From Halomonas chromatireducens (lineage in GTDB: Bacteria > Pseudomonadota > Gammaproteobacteria > Pseudomonadales > Halomonadaceae), in contig NZ_CP014226.1 of NCBI RefSeq assembly GCF_001545155.1, positions 1,383,126 to 1,404,654 on the forward strand: a DNA stretch of 21,529 nucleotides, read 5' to 3'. Below, piece by piece: positions 8,370 to 14,997 of the stretch. Numbering within the stretch: position 1 is the stretch's first letter; each line of letters opens with the position of its first letter. The notes under the pieces were generated by a model. That model did no database searches. It saw nothing but the letters and a program-made list of their open reading frames with translations, and was not told where the DNA came from. A program made the translations under genes and the position numbers.

Positions 8370-9299
8370 ATGATTGATGAAAAAAGTACTGTTGCTTTGC
8401 TAATAGATGATTATCCTCACCTTGAGGAAAAAGCTATTGTTGATTTTATCAATAACTTTTCTGTCATGGCCGATCATCTGAATAAAAAGCAAGAAATTGC
8501 AGATAGCCCATCCGCGCGTTTTTTTGACTGGATGTCTGGGCGAAATGTGAAAAGGCAGTTGTTGCTCGATAGAACTTTTGAGAGTGAGCTTGTTTTTGTC
8601 AGGGATTATATTGTTGAAAATGAAAAACGTCTAGTTAAAAATGACGATTTCATGGATGAAATTATGAGTGGTGTCAGCTTGCTGTCCGGGAAGTTGCGAG
8701 AGGTAGCCAATGAAACTTGTCAAATCAAGGAAAGTCTTGAGGAATTGCGCGAAACGGTCTGTCACATAGAAAGTTCTGTTGTGCAGCGTCTTGATTATCA
8801 AGAATTATACATAAATGCTCTATCTGAAAAAGAGCTGGCTCTCAGTATCTTTTCGAAAACGAACGACAGTCTGTCGCCGGAGCAAAGTCTGTGGCTGATG
8901 TTGACCCGTCTATGGTATGGTGATTTTGGTCGTTGGCTTAAAGCATCTGGCAAATCAAAAAGTAACTCCAAGGTGGTAAAAGAGACACTAGAGACCTTGA
9001 AGAACCAGTGCATGCTTATTATGTCTAAAAAGACAGGTCGCTCGAATGACGCTCTAATTGATCGCGACACGCTATATAAAAGCCTCATCTCTGATTTTGA
9101 ACCTGTTAAGGACGCACTCTGTCTTATGAGTGATCATCATTCTAACAAACTTGAATCAATGATTTATTCACTTAACAGCAATGTGGAGCTAAGGCAGTTT
9201 GAAGATAGCGATCTTCCATTTGTTTTTTCTAATATAAGTATCTTTCATGAAATGGCGAGTTTGCTTCAGTTAGGAGAAGATCATGCCACAACCAACTAA
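8370..9299 (+). CDS. Coiled-coil dynamin-partner protein, possibly YjcZ/RdcB-like
   Basis: ATG 8370 is chosen over an upstream TTG at 8364 because AGGTGA (8357-8362) is correctly spaced for it. The gene begins 11 nt after the dynamin stop codon. The 309-residue soluble product is mostly helical, with heptad-like content around residues 100-145 (LSGKLREVANETCQIKESL and onward) and the aromatic segment LWLMLTRLWYGDFGRWLK near 171-188. In E. coli the CrfC/YjdA dynamin gene is followed by yjcZ, whose product is a similar-sized partner. By position and size this protein may be the equivalent, but I cannot confirm homology by eye. No catalytic motif is apparent. It probably binds the dynamin or couples it to the phospholipase. 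Confidence 0.75.
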   Translation: MIDEKSTVALLIDDYPHLEEKAIVDFINNFSVMADHLNKKQEIADSPSARFFDWMSGRNVKRQLLLDRTFESELVFVRDYIVENEKRLVKNDDFMDEIMSGVSLLSGKLREVANETCQIKESLEELRETVCHIESSVVQRLDYQELYINALSEKELALSIFSKTNDSLSPEQSLWLMLTRLWYGDFGRWLKASGKSKSNSKVVKETLETLKNQCMLIMSKKTGRSNDALIDRDTLYKSLISDFEPVKDALCLMSDHHSNKLESMIYSLNSNVELRQFEDSDLPFVFSNISIFHEMASLLQLGEDHATTN

Positions 9300-10320
9300 A
9301 TTAGGGCTTGTCTTGTCTGGGGGTGGGGCAAAAGGCGCATACCAAGCAGGCGTGCTCCGTTATCTTGCAGAGATGAACATTCAGCCAGATGCTGTAGCCG
9401 GGGCTAGCATTGGATCTTTAAATGGGGCGGTAGTAGCCAATGCCGAGAATGTTAAGCAGGCGGCTGATTCTCTTGAGGTTGTTTGGCGAGAAATTGCGGA
9501 GAAATCACCTTTGAAGATGGACCCGCTTGCTTTTGTGGCGATTTTGCTAAAAATTTGTGTGGCAGCCTTTGGTGGAGCGCCGGGTAGGGTTTTCGCTATG
9601 AGCGCTCACCAGCTTGAGAAAATAGTTCCGGTAAAGTATCACAAGTATGTTTCTGATCCGGCCTTTTTTGACAACTCGCCCACCATTGATATCTTAACTC
9701 GCTATGCAGGCCTTGAAAATGATAGTGTAGGCTTGCCTTTCTGGGTTTCCGTCTATGAAAGTGAAGGAGCGATCAAGGACTTGGTTGGTACCTTGAGGGC
9801 GACCGTAGGCATTTCCGATTCAAAAGGTTCCATGTTCTTACCCATGCATTTGCTTTCGTCGGAAGACAAGCGTAAGGCATTGTTAGCGTCTTCTGCAATT
9901 CCGCTTGCTTTCGAGGCACAATTAATAAGTGGTAAAAAGTATTATGATGGCGGCTTGGGAGGTTGGAATACAGCTCAGGGCAATACTCCGGTTACCCCCT
10001 TGATTGTAAATGAAAAATGCAGTCACGTCATAGTGACACATTTAGACGATGGGAGTTTTTGGAATCGTAATTCTTTCCCGGGCACGACGTTTCTTGAAAT
10101 TCGACCCAAGAAAATATCACGCAACGGCCTGAAGGATATGCTTAATTTTGAAAAATCTACTTTGCTTGAATGGATGGAACAAGGCTACCATGATACCAGC
10201 GCTTGCATTGGGTCAGTCAAGGGCGGACTGGACGTCTTTAGTAAAAGCCAGGCTAGTCATGCTTCGCTAGAAAAGTCGCTCGGTGATATGGCAGATTCTT
10301 TGCAGTGGATGAAAAGGTAG
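9283..10320 (+). CDS. Patatin-like phospholipase
   Basis: A 345-residue patatin-family lipid acyl hydrolase with all the expected parts. The oxyanion-hole motif GGGAKG is at residues 13-18, the nucleophile elbow GASIGS at 40-45 (Ser42), and the catalytic aspartate lies in DGG at 222-224 (Asp222), preceded by ASSAIPLAF as is typical. A Ser-Asp dyad is therefore intact and the enzyme is probably active. No signal peptide is seen, so it should act from the cytoplasm on the inner membrane. TAGGAGA precedes ATG 9283, and the gene overlaps the coiled-coil gene by 17 nt, so expression is coupled. Patatin effectors occur in several bacterial immune systems such as CBASS (CapV). Here the neighbours are a dynamin and its partner, not a cyclase. 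Confidence 0.9.
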   Translation: MPQPTKLGLVLSGGGAKGAYQAGVLRYLAEMNIQPDAVAGASIGSLNGAVVANAENVKQAADSLEVVWREIAEKSPLKMDPLAFVAILLKICVAAFGGAPGRVFAMSAHQLEKIVPVKYHKYVSDPAFFDNSPTIDILTRYAGLENDSVGLPFWVSVYESEGAIKDLVGTLRATVGISDSKGSMFLPMHLLSSEDKRKALLASSAIPLAFEAQLISGKKYYDGGLGGWNTAQGNTPVTPLIVNEKCSHVIVTHLDDGSFWNRNSFPGTTFLEIRPKKISRNGLKDMLNFEKSTLLEWMEQGYHDTSACIGSVKGGLDVFSKSQASHASLEKSLGDMADSLQWMKR

Positions 10321-10858
10321 GATCATCATTATATTGAACGTTACTTGGTAATTTCGGAATGTTAAAATGAATTTTAAGGGGGCAAGTGTTAGCAATTTCC
10401 AAGTTTTGCTCGTGGCTGCCCCCTCCCTCGCTGCAGGGTTTGCTACCGATCGAAGCCCTTGCACAGCCCGCGTGAAGCTGGCACTGGTGGGGTTATCCAA
10501 CTATGGAACTTGCTGCCCGGCGTGTGTCTTGGGTGAGAGCCGTTACTCGATTCAGCGTATCCTGTAGCTCAATGGCAAGCAGGTGCACAAGCGCACTCAA
10601 AGCTTATGACCATACGCCAGGAGCCGCTATCAGTCGCCCCACGACTTGATAAGCGCTGGGCTGTTGCCCCAGCTCACGAATGTTGTGGCAAGGATCCCTT
10701 GTCAGCTTGCAGGTGACGATCGATTGTCGCACGCGAGAGGTCCACATTAATCAACATTAGCAGCAGGACTGCTGCATCGGCGCTAGTAAAGGCTCTGGTG
10801 TATCGATTCGGGGCTCTGGGTCATTTATCAACCGCTGGACCTGCACACTGAAAATAGT
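10321..10858. other. Gene-free junction between the AT-rich block and GC-rich DNA
   Basis: No convincing gene is visible between the phospholipase gene (plus) and the hydrolase gene (minus). Composition returns to GC-rich at about 10410. Short minus-strand stretches (for example near 10680-10760, VDLSRATIDRHLQADKG) look protein-like but are broken by stops and frame changes, so this may be a decayed gene. No insertion-sequence ends, tRNA or direct-repeat attachment site could be identified by eye. Confidence 0.4.
10378..10423. repeat. Nested inverted repeat downstream of the phospholipase gene
   Basis: The arms GGGGGCA (10378-10384) and TGCCCCC (10417-10423) are perfectly complementary. Inside them AGCAA (10391-10395) pairs with TTGCT (10406-10410). 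There is no T run after it, so it is a poor intrinsic terminator. It lies 57 nt past the operon stop codon and near the composition change. Confidence 0.45.
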
Positions 10859-11413
10859 TTATTTTTGTACTAGTATTTTTTTCAAGTAATATTCGAAAGC
10901 ATCTATGAGTATATTTAAACTGACTTCCAATCTGTGATTATCATCTACCAACCGCAGAGGCACACACTGCTGTTGAGCTAACTCAATAACAGGCCCCGGT
11001 GGCACGACGGTATCCTGCCAACCATGAATGATCTGCACATGCTGTGCCCGTATCACGGGGGCTGGGTCCGGGTAGCGCTCAAGCCCGAACGCCGGAGCCA
11101 TCAGAAAGCAGCCCAGCACAGGTATATGGCTGCTGGCCGCTGCGCTTACCCATCCTCCCATGCTTGAGCCGGCCAAGATGGTCTGTTCCGGCTTGTAGGG
11201 TAGCTGCTCCAGGGCAGTCATGAGGTGGCTCAGCCGCTCTTCAGGCGTCTCCATGCCCCGGTAGTCCATGACAACAACGTGTACATTGTCGAAGCTCTCC
11301 GCGACTGCCGTCAGGGCCTGCATCTTGGTGGAGCTGGGGCCGCTTTCCAGGCCGTGAGACAGTACAACGGCCAAGCCTTCCTTACTGCTGGTGGCGGGGT
11401 CAGTGAGATACAT
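10859..11413 (-). CDS. Small serine alpha/beta hydrolase
   Basis: A 184-residue protein starting at ATG 11413, preceded on the coding strand by AAGGAGGAGCAATA, an excellent ribosome binding site. Longer in-frame starts upstream lack one. The fold and motifs match small alpha/beta hydrolases of the YqiA/RBBP9 size class: SHGLESGP near residues 19-26, nucleophile elbow GSSMGG at 82-87 (Ser84), a probable acid in HGWQDTVVP (Asp134) and a probable catalytic histidine in DDNHRL (His160). The triad is complete. The substrate is unknown, with esterase or thioesterase activity likely. It overlaps the cyclotransferase-like gene by 14 nt and is the last gene of the cobS operon. Confidence 0.85.
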   Translation of the reverse strand: MYLTDPATSSKEGLAVVLSHGLESGPSSTKMQALTAVAESFDNVHVVVMDYRGMETPEERLSHLMTALEQLPYKPEQTILAGSSMGGWVSAAASSHIPVLGCFLMAPAFGLERYPDPAPVIRAQHVQIIHGWQDTVVPPGPVIELAQQQCVPLRLVDDNHRLEVSLNILIDAFEYYLKKILVQK

Positions 11414-11846
11414 TATTGCTCCTCCTTGGCGAATATTTTGTGCTTTCCGATCGGCATAAAGAAGGCCGCCAGTTCCCAGAAGAAACAATCTGGTGGTGAC
11501 AAGCGGAGTCGTTGTAGAGATACACCCATGCCCCTCCGTAGTGAGTCGAGATGATGGTTCGGTCATATAGGCCGGAAGACGGACTTTTCGGCTGATAGCC
11601 CTCCAGGTAATCCAGCCGGTTCAGTTGCTCAGCATCGATTAGATAGACCTCGACATACGCCCCAGCGGAAGGCATCAGCAGGGCACCAGGAAAAGGACCC
11701 AGGTTGTATAGGGTGATAACGCTGAGGCGGTCGGGGCCAAGATATTTCGCCCCTTCGAGCAAGTGATGGTTGTGCAGGCCGGCCTTGAGCGTGCCGTATA
11801 CAGCCACCCGAGGTGCACGCGCAATGTCGCGTTGACGGTCATGCAT
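11400..11846 (-). CDS. Gamma-glutamylcyclotransferase-fold (AIG2/YtfP-like) protein
   Basis: A 148-residue protein. The start at ATG 11846 has GGAG about 9 nt upstream, and the family's N-terminal motif VAVYGTLKAG follows at residues 14-23. Further family features are a glycine-rich PGALL segment, AYVEVYLID at 63-71 and LDYLEGY at 78-84, where Glu82 is the probable catalytic acid. AWVYLY near the end is also typical. Small members of this fold cleave gamma-glutamyl or related amines to 5-oxoproline, but many are uncharacterised and the true substrate here is unknown. The C-terminal 25 or so residues are unusually Ser/Arg-rich and overlap the start of the hydrolase gene by 14 nt. It follows the CobT remnant on the same strand. 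Confidence 0.82.
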   Translation of the reverse strand: MHDRQRDIARAPRVAVYGTLKAGLHNHHLLEGAKYLGPDRLSVITLYNLGPFPGALLMPSAGAYVEVYLIDAEQLNRLDYLEGYQPKSPSSGLYDRTIISTHYGGAWVYLYNDSACHHQIVSSGNWRPSLCRSESTKYSPRRSNNVSH

Positions 11847-11959
11847 AGGCGTGCTCCGTCGCCGTGTAAACGCCAAGGCGTGAGCAGCTTGTCCAACCAT
11901 TTTGGGTGGCTTGCTGAGGGTGTACATGGCTGCTCAAGGATCGAAGCAGTATTCGCTTT

Positions 11960-12319
11960 TGCAGCAAACGCATTGCGCGCGGCATGGTAGAGCGCGGCCA
12001 TTGCGCTATCACTAGGCGCCGTGGTGTCCGGGTGGGCCAGGTTGCTCGCCATGCCCGGCAGGTGGCGTTGGGCCAGGGTTTCTACCCGAGCCCGCTCTAT
12101 GACGGCATACCAGCACCACTCGCCAGAAGAAAAGCGACCATCCTGCTCAGGGTCGTGCCAGCGCCGCCATGCGGCCAAGGCATCGGCTTCGCTGCGGCTA
12201 GCAGTATCGGGTGGCGCGACGGTGTCTAGGTGTTGGGGGGGGGAGCCGGCACCATAGGTACGTGTCCAAGCCGACACCAGCTCTCTGGTACGCCTGCTAT
12301 CAGTAGATGCCGGTGACAT
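11960..12319 (-). pseudogene. cobT: CobT remnant, N-terminal region only
   Basis: Directly after cobS, overlapping its 3' end by 20 nt, a frame opens at ATG 12319. About 120 residues resemble the N-terminal region of CobT, the cobaltochelatase VWA subunit. The clearest match is ERARVETLAQRHLPGMASNL at residues 75-94, against the CobT pattern of a Glu-Gln-Ala-Arg-Val-Glu-Ala stretch followed by MAGVAxNL. The acidic linker and the whole C-terminal VWA/MIDAS domain, several hundred residues in normal CobT, are absent. The same frame continues to 11675, but that part overlaps the cyclotransferase-like gene in another frame and looks non-homologous. I infer an internal deletion joining the cobT 5' end to the next gene. 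Confidence 0.65.
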
Positions 12320-13265
12320 GGGGAGCGCCTCGCAGCAATTCTGCATCGAAACAGCGTTGGTAAAGCTCGGCTACAAGGGGGCGTTCTGTCTCATCGCAGC
12401 GATTGACGAATGCCAGCCGCAAGGCATCTTGCGTGTCTTTGATAAGGCCAATGTTTTCCCCCCAGGATACCAGGGTCCGCAGGGAGAGCAGTGACGAGAG
12501 GTCACCTTGGGTGAATGCCTGCCGTGTGAGGCCGGCGAAGGTGACCATGCGCTCGATGGTCTCTGCATCGAGCGAAGGCAGGCGCGACTGGAGGATTTCA
12601 CGCTCTCGGTCGGCCGGCATGTAGCCAAGCTCTGTGACCACATGCCAACGGTCCATTTGCGCCTGATTAAGCGCTTGGGTGCCTGCATAGAGGCCGGTGG
12701 CATCGCCTTGGCCCGCGGTATTTGCCGTGGCAAACAGGCGAAATGCCGGGTGTGGTGTGATGACACGATTTTGATCAAGCAGCGTGAGCCGGCCCTGACT
12801 TTCGAGTAGGCGTTGGATGACGAACATTACATCGGGGCGACCCGCATCGTATTCGTCGAAAACGATTGCGACCGGCCGCTCAAGCGCCCAGACGAGGATG
12901 CCCGGGACGAACTCGGTGACCTGCTTGCCATCGCGTATCACTACCATATCCCGGCCTATCAGGTCGGCTCGCGTGATGTGGCCATCGAGGTTGATGCGTA
13001 TGCAAGGCCAGTTGAGCCGCGCCGCTACCTGCTCGATGTGGGATGACTTGCCACTGCCATGAGGGCCATGCAGGTAAACACGCCGATTGTGCGCGAAACC
13101 CATCAATATCGCTGTGGTGACGTCTGGCATGAAGCGAAATGCAGGGTCTGGATCCGGGACGTGCTCTTCAGGTTCACTGAAAGCAGGAACGGGCCACGGC
13201 AAGGGAAGCTTGAACGTATGGGCGGTATCGCAGAATGTATCTGGACTCGAAATGGCGTCAGTCAT
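12300..13265 (-). CDS. cobS: CobS-type AAA+ ATPase (aerobic cobaltochelatase subunit)
   Basis: A 321-residue AAA+ protein close to CobS over its whole length. Shared landmarks are PDPDPAFRF near 37-45, GFAHNRRVYLHG at 56-67, Walker A GPHGSGKSS at 67-75, HIEQVAARLNWPCIRINLD at 76-94, Walker B VAIVFDEYD at 132-140 followed by AGRPDVMFVIQRLLES, sensor 1 FATANT at 178-183, and ALNQAQMDRW at 198-207. CobS normally forms rings with CobT and drives cobalt insertion by CobN into hydrogenobyrinate a,c-diamide. No cobN is present in this window and the adjacent cobT is broken, so the protein may be an orphan or have been recruited to another job. The start at ATG 13265 has no strong ribosome binding site. 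Confidence 0.92.
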   Translation of the reverse strand: MTDAISSPDTFCDTAHTFKLPLPWPVPAFSEPEEHVPDPDPAFRFMPDVTTAILMGFAHNRRVYLHGPHGSGKSSHIEQVAARLNWPCIRINLDGHITRADLIGRDMVVIRDGKQVTEFVPGILVWALERPVAIVFDEYDAGRPDVMFVIQRLLESQGRLTLLDQNRVITPHPAFRLFATANTAGQGDATGLYAGTQALNQAQMDRWHVVTELGYMPADREREILQSRLPSLDAETIERMVTFAGLTRQAFTQGDLSSLLSLRTLVSWGENIGLIKDTQDALRLAFVNRCDETERPLVAELYQRCFDAELLRGAPHVTGIY

Positions 13266-13299
13266 GGCCGCTCGGAAGCATCCTGTTTGAGGAACAGAA

Positions 13300-13325
13300 C
13301 AGAAGTGCTGTCTTTAGCACTTCTG
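13300..13325 (-). promoter_or_regulatory. Perfect 10-bp inverted repeat in the cobS leader
   Basis: CAGAAGTGCT and AGCACTTCTG are exact complements around a 6-nt loop, 35 nt upstream of the cobS start codon. A candidate -10 (TACAAT, 13344-13339 on the minus strand) would place this element at the very 5' end of the cobS transcript. It could be a protein operator or an mRNA stem. No T run follows in either direction, so it is not a good terminator. Confidence 0.5.
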
Positions 13326-13723
13326 CACGTTCAAATGGATTGTAGAGCTAACCTAGCAGAAGGCTTGACGAACGGGCAACGCTGCAAGGGAAAATGTGTC
13401 CTTTTGTTAATTTGCGTGGATTTTAACAAGCTTAGAGCAGGCTAAGACTAGGTACTATTATTCTAATGCTCCCATGTGTAGGGCGTTATGGTGAAACTGC
13501 ACGCTCCACATGCCAGCTGCAGCTAGGCTATCATTTTGTCACTAGACTGTTACTATTTTGTCGCGGTATGGTCATCGTTGATCATCCAGTCTGTCAGGTA
13601 ACGGCTCCCTACCACGACATGCACTGGTTCGGTGACTGATAGGTGAAACGTTTGTATAAAGTAAGTACGGTGGATAATAGTCACCAGGTTCATGTCAGGA
13701 TTTGAGTCTGCGAATTAAAGAAT

Positions 13724-13742
13724 GATATTGATAATTATTAGC
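13724..13742 (+). promoter_or_regulatory. Fur-box-like operator
   Basis: GATATTGATAATTATTAGC agrees at 16 of 19 positions with the classical Fur consensus GATAATGATAATCATTATC. It lies 45 nt upstream of the nucleotidyltransferase start codon, a normal place for iron-dependent repression. A promoter overlapping it is likely, but its -35 and -10 cannot be fixed confidently (TTGAGT at 13702-13707 is one possible -35). Confidence 0.65.
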
Positions 13743-13787
13743 ATTTGAGTTTTCTATTAGCGCCATGCTCAGTAAGGAGTGTTCTTC

Positions 13788-14987
13788 ATGACGGTTACGC
13801 TTGCGCCAGCTCAGTTGGCCCCTGATTTGCGGCTCTTGGTGTTGCTGGCGAGGTTGAACCTGTCTGAGGAGCAGTCTCGCGCTTCACTAGCTCTATGCGA
13901 GAGTATCGATGATTGGGGGAGCTTCACCAAGCGCGCTCAAGAACGCTTTATCCTGCCGCTGGTATACCGCCATTTGCGTCGACTGTCGCCCCCGTCCTTG
14001 CCTGAAGAGCAGTTGGAGCTAATGAAGCTGCATTCGCTCACTGTTCTACAGCATAATCTGAACGTGATGGCTGCCTTGCGAGACCTGGCCAAGGAGCTGC
14101 TGCACCCGCTCGAACTGCAACATGTGTTCTTCAAGGGGCCGACGCTGGCCGGGCGGTATTACGATGAACCAGCTATGCGCTTCTGCCAGGATATTGATGT
14201 GCTGGTCCCGCGTGAGCGGATGGCGGAGCTTCTGGGTGTCGCACTGCAGAATGGCTATACTCCCTTGGATCCCGCAGCGTTGTCGGATGACAGCACCAGC
14301 CTGGCCTTCGTGGCGCGGGTCCAGAAAGTCGTGACCCTCGCCTCACCCAGAAACGTGGCCATCGAGTTCCACCAGCGGATCGACAACATCGGCACGATCT
14401 ACGATTCCCGGCAGCTGTTGACACTGGCGGAACCCATGCGTATGGCCAACAATTATTTTTCCGTGATGCCGACTGCGGAACTGTTTGTCTATATTTGCTG
14501 GCACCATACCAAACACTACTGGTCGCACCTGCACTGGCTGGTCGATATGGACGCCATCCAGCGCCATCCGAGTTTCGACCTGGATGCCGTGCTTGCTTGC
14601 GCAGAACGGCGTAACCTGCGGACTACCGTGGAAGCTTCTCTAGAGCTGTTCAATGTATTGGCGACCCCCGGGCCATGGCGTGAGGAGGAATTGACTGAGC
14701 GTGGCAAGGACATGCTTGCCATGGCATTGAAAGCCATGCAGGGGGGCCATCAGGTCGAGCTGACCATGCGTCGGCAGAAAGTTACCCCTGATTTTTCCTT
14801 CAGCTGGCAGGCCAAACCCACTCAGTTGTTGCGTTGGAGATTGCTGGGCTGGACTCGCTTGTTCCGCCCCAGCTACGCTGACTATCAGGGCTGGCCGCTT
14901 CCGCCCGCGTGGCAATGGCTATATCGTGTTACCCGCCCGTTTCGTGAATCCTACGTTCGCCTGACCTCCGGCGATTCCCATAAATGA
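13788..14987 (+). CDS. Nucleotidyltransferase family protein (NTP_transf_5 type)
   Basis: The start is ATG 13788, 8 nt after AAGGAG. A GTG at 13779 overlaps that site and is unlikely. The 399-residue product carries the family signature of a polymerase-beta-like nucleotidyltransferase: FFKGPTLAGRYY at about residues 114-125 and DIDVLV at 135-140 (two metal-binding aspartates), with a further carboxylate in VAIEFHQRI near 193. The rest is helical. Proteins of this family are often encoded beside ABC exporters in polysaccharide or ribosomally made peptide clusters, but their substrates are mostly unknown. It is the first gene after the Fur-box-like site and is followed closely by an ABC exporter gene, so I infer an iron-regulated operon. 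Confidence 0.82.
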   Translation: MTVTLAPAQLAPDLRLLVLLARLNLSEEQSRASLALCESIDDWGSFTKRAQERFILPLVYRHLRRLSPPSLPEEQLELMKLHSLTVLQHNLNVMAALRDLAKELLHPLELQHVFFKGPTLAGRYYDEPAMRFCQDIDVLVPRERMAELLGVALQNGYTPLDPAALSDDSTSLAFVARVQKVVTLASPRNVAIEFHQRIDNIGTIYDSRQLLTLAEPMRMANNYFSVMPTAELFVYICWHHTKHYWSHLHWLVDMDAIQRHPSFDLDAVLACAERRNLRTTVEASLELFNVLATPGPWREEELTERGKDMLAMALKAMQGGHQVELTMRRQKVTPDFSFSWQAKPTQLLRWRLLGWTRLFRPSYADYQGWPLPPAWQWLYRVTRPFRESYVRLTSGDSHK

Positions 14988-14997
14988 ATATGGCTGA

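Larger units (their letters stand above)
13266..13787. other. Divergent intergenic region between cobS and the nucleotidyltransferase operon
   Basis: No supported gene lies in this gap. It holds a perfect hairpin (13300-13325), a second dyad TTGTTAA/TTAACAA (13404-13410 and 13423-13429), a possible minus-strand -10 TACAAT (13344-13339), a possible plus-strand promoter pair TTGTAT (13652-13657)/GATAAT (13673-13678, 15-nt spacer), a Fur-box-like site (13724-13742) and the AAGGAG ribosome binding site (13774-13779). A 57-codon frame from ATG 13466 has no ribosome binding site and was not accepted. Confidence 0.5.

Noticed and set aside
5866..10320. Interpretation of the operon as a CBASS system because of the patatin
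   Set aside because: No CD-NTase-type cyclase, or ubiquitin-like ancillary genes, are encoded beside it; the upstream partner is a dynamin GTPase.
11675..11959. Downstream continuation of the CobT-remnant frame
   Set aside because: It overlaps the well-supported cyclotransferase-like gene in another frame and does not resemble CobT, so I did not extend the remnant through it.
13266..13445. Cobalamin riboswitch upstream of cobS
   Set aside because: The B12-box and the conserved core segments are not present on the minus strand; only simple inverted repeats are seen.
13266..13787. Lasso or other peptide precursor gene ahead of the nucleotidyltransferase and ABC exporter
   Set aside because: Small frames in the gap lack a ribosome binding site and a leader/core pattern, and no maturation enzymes are nearby.
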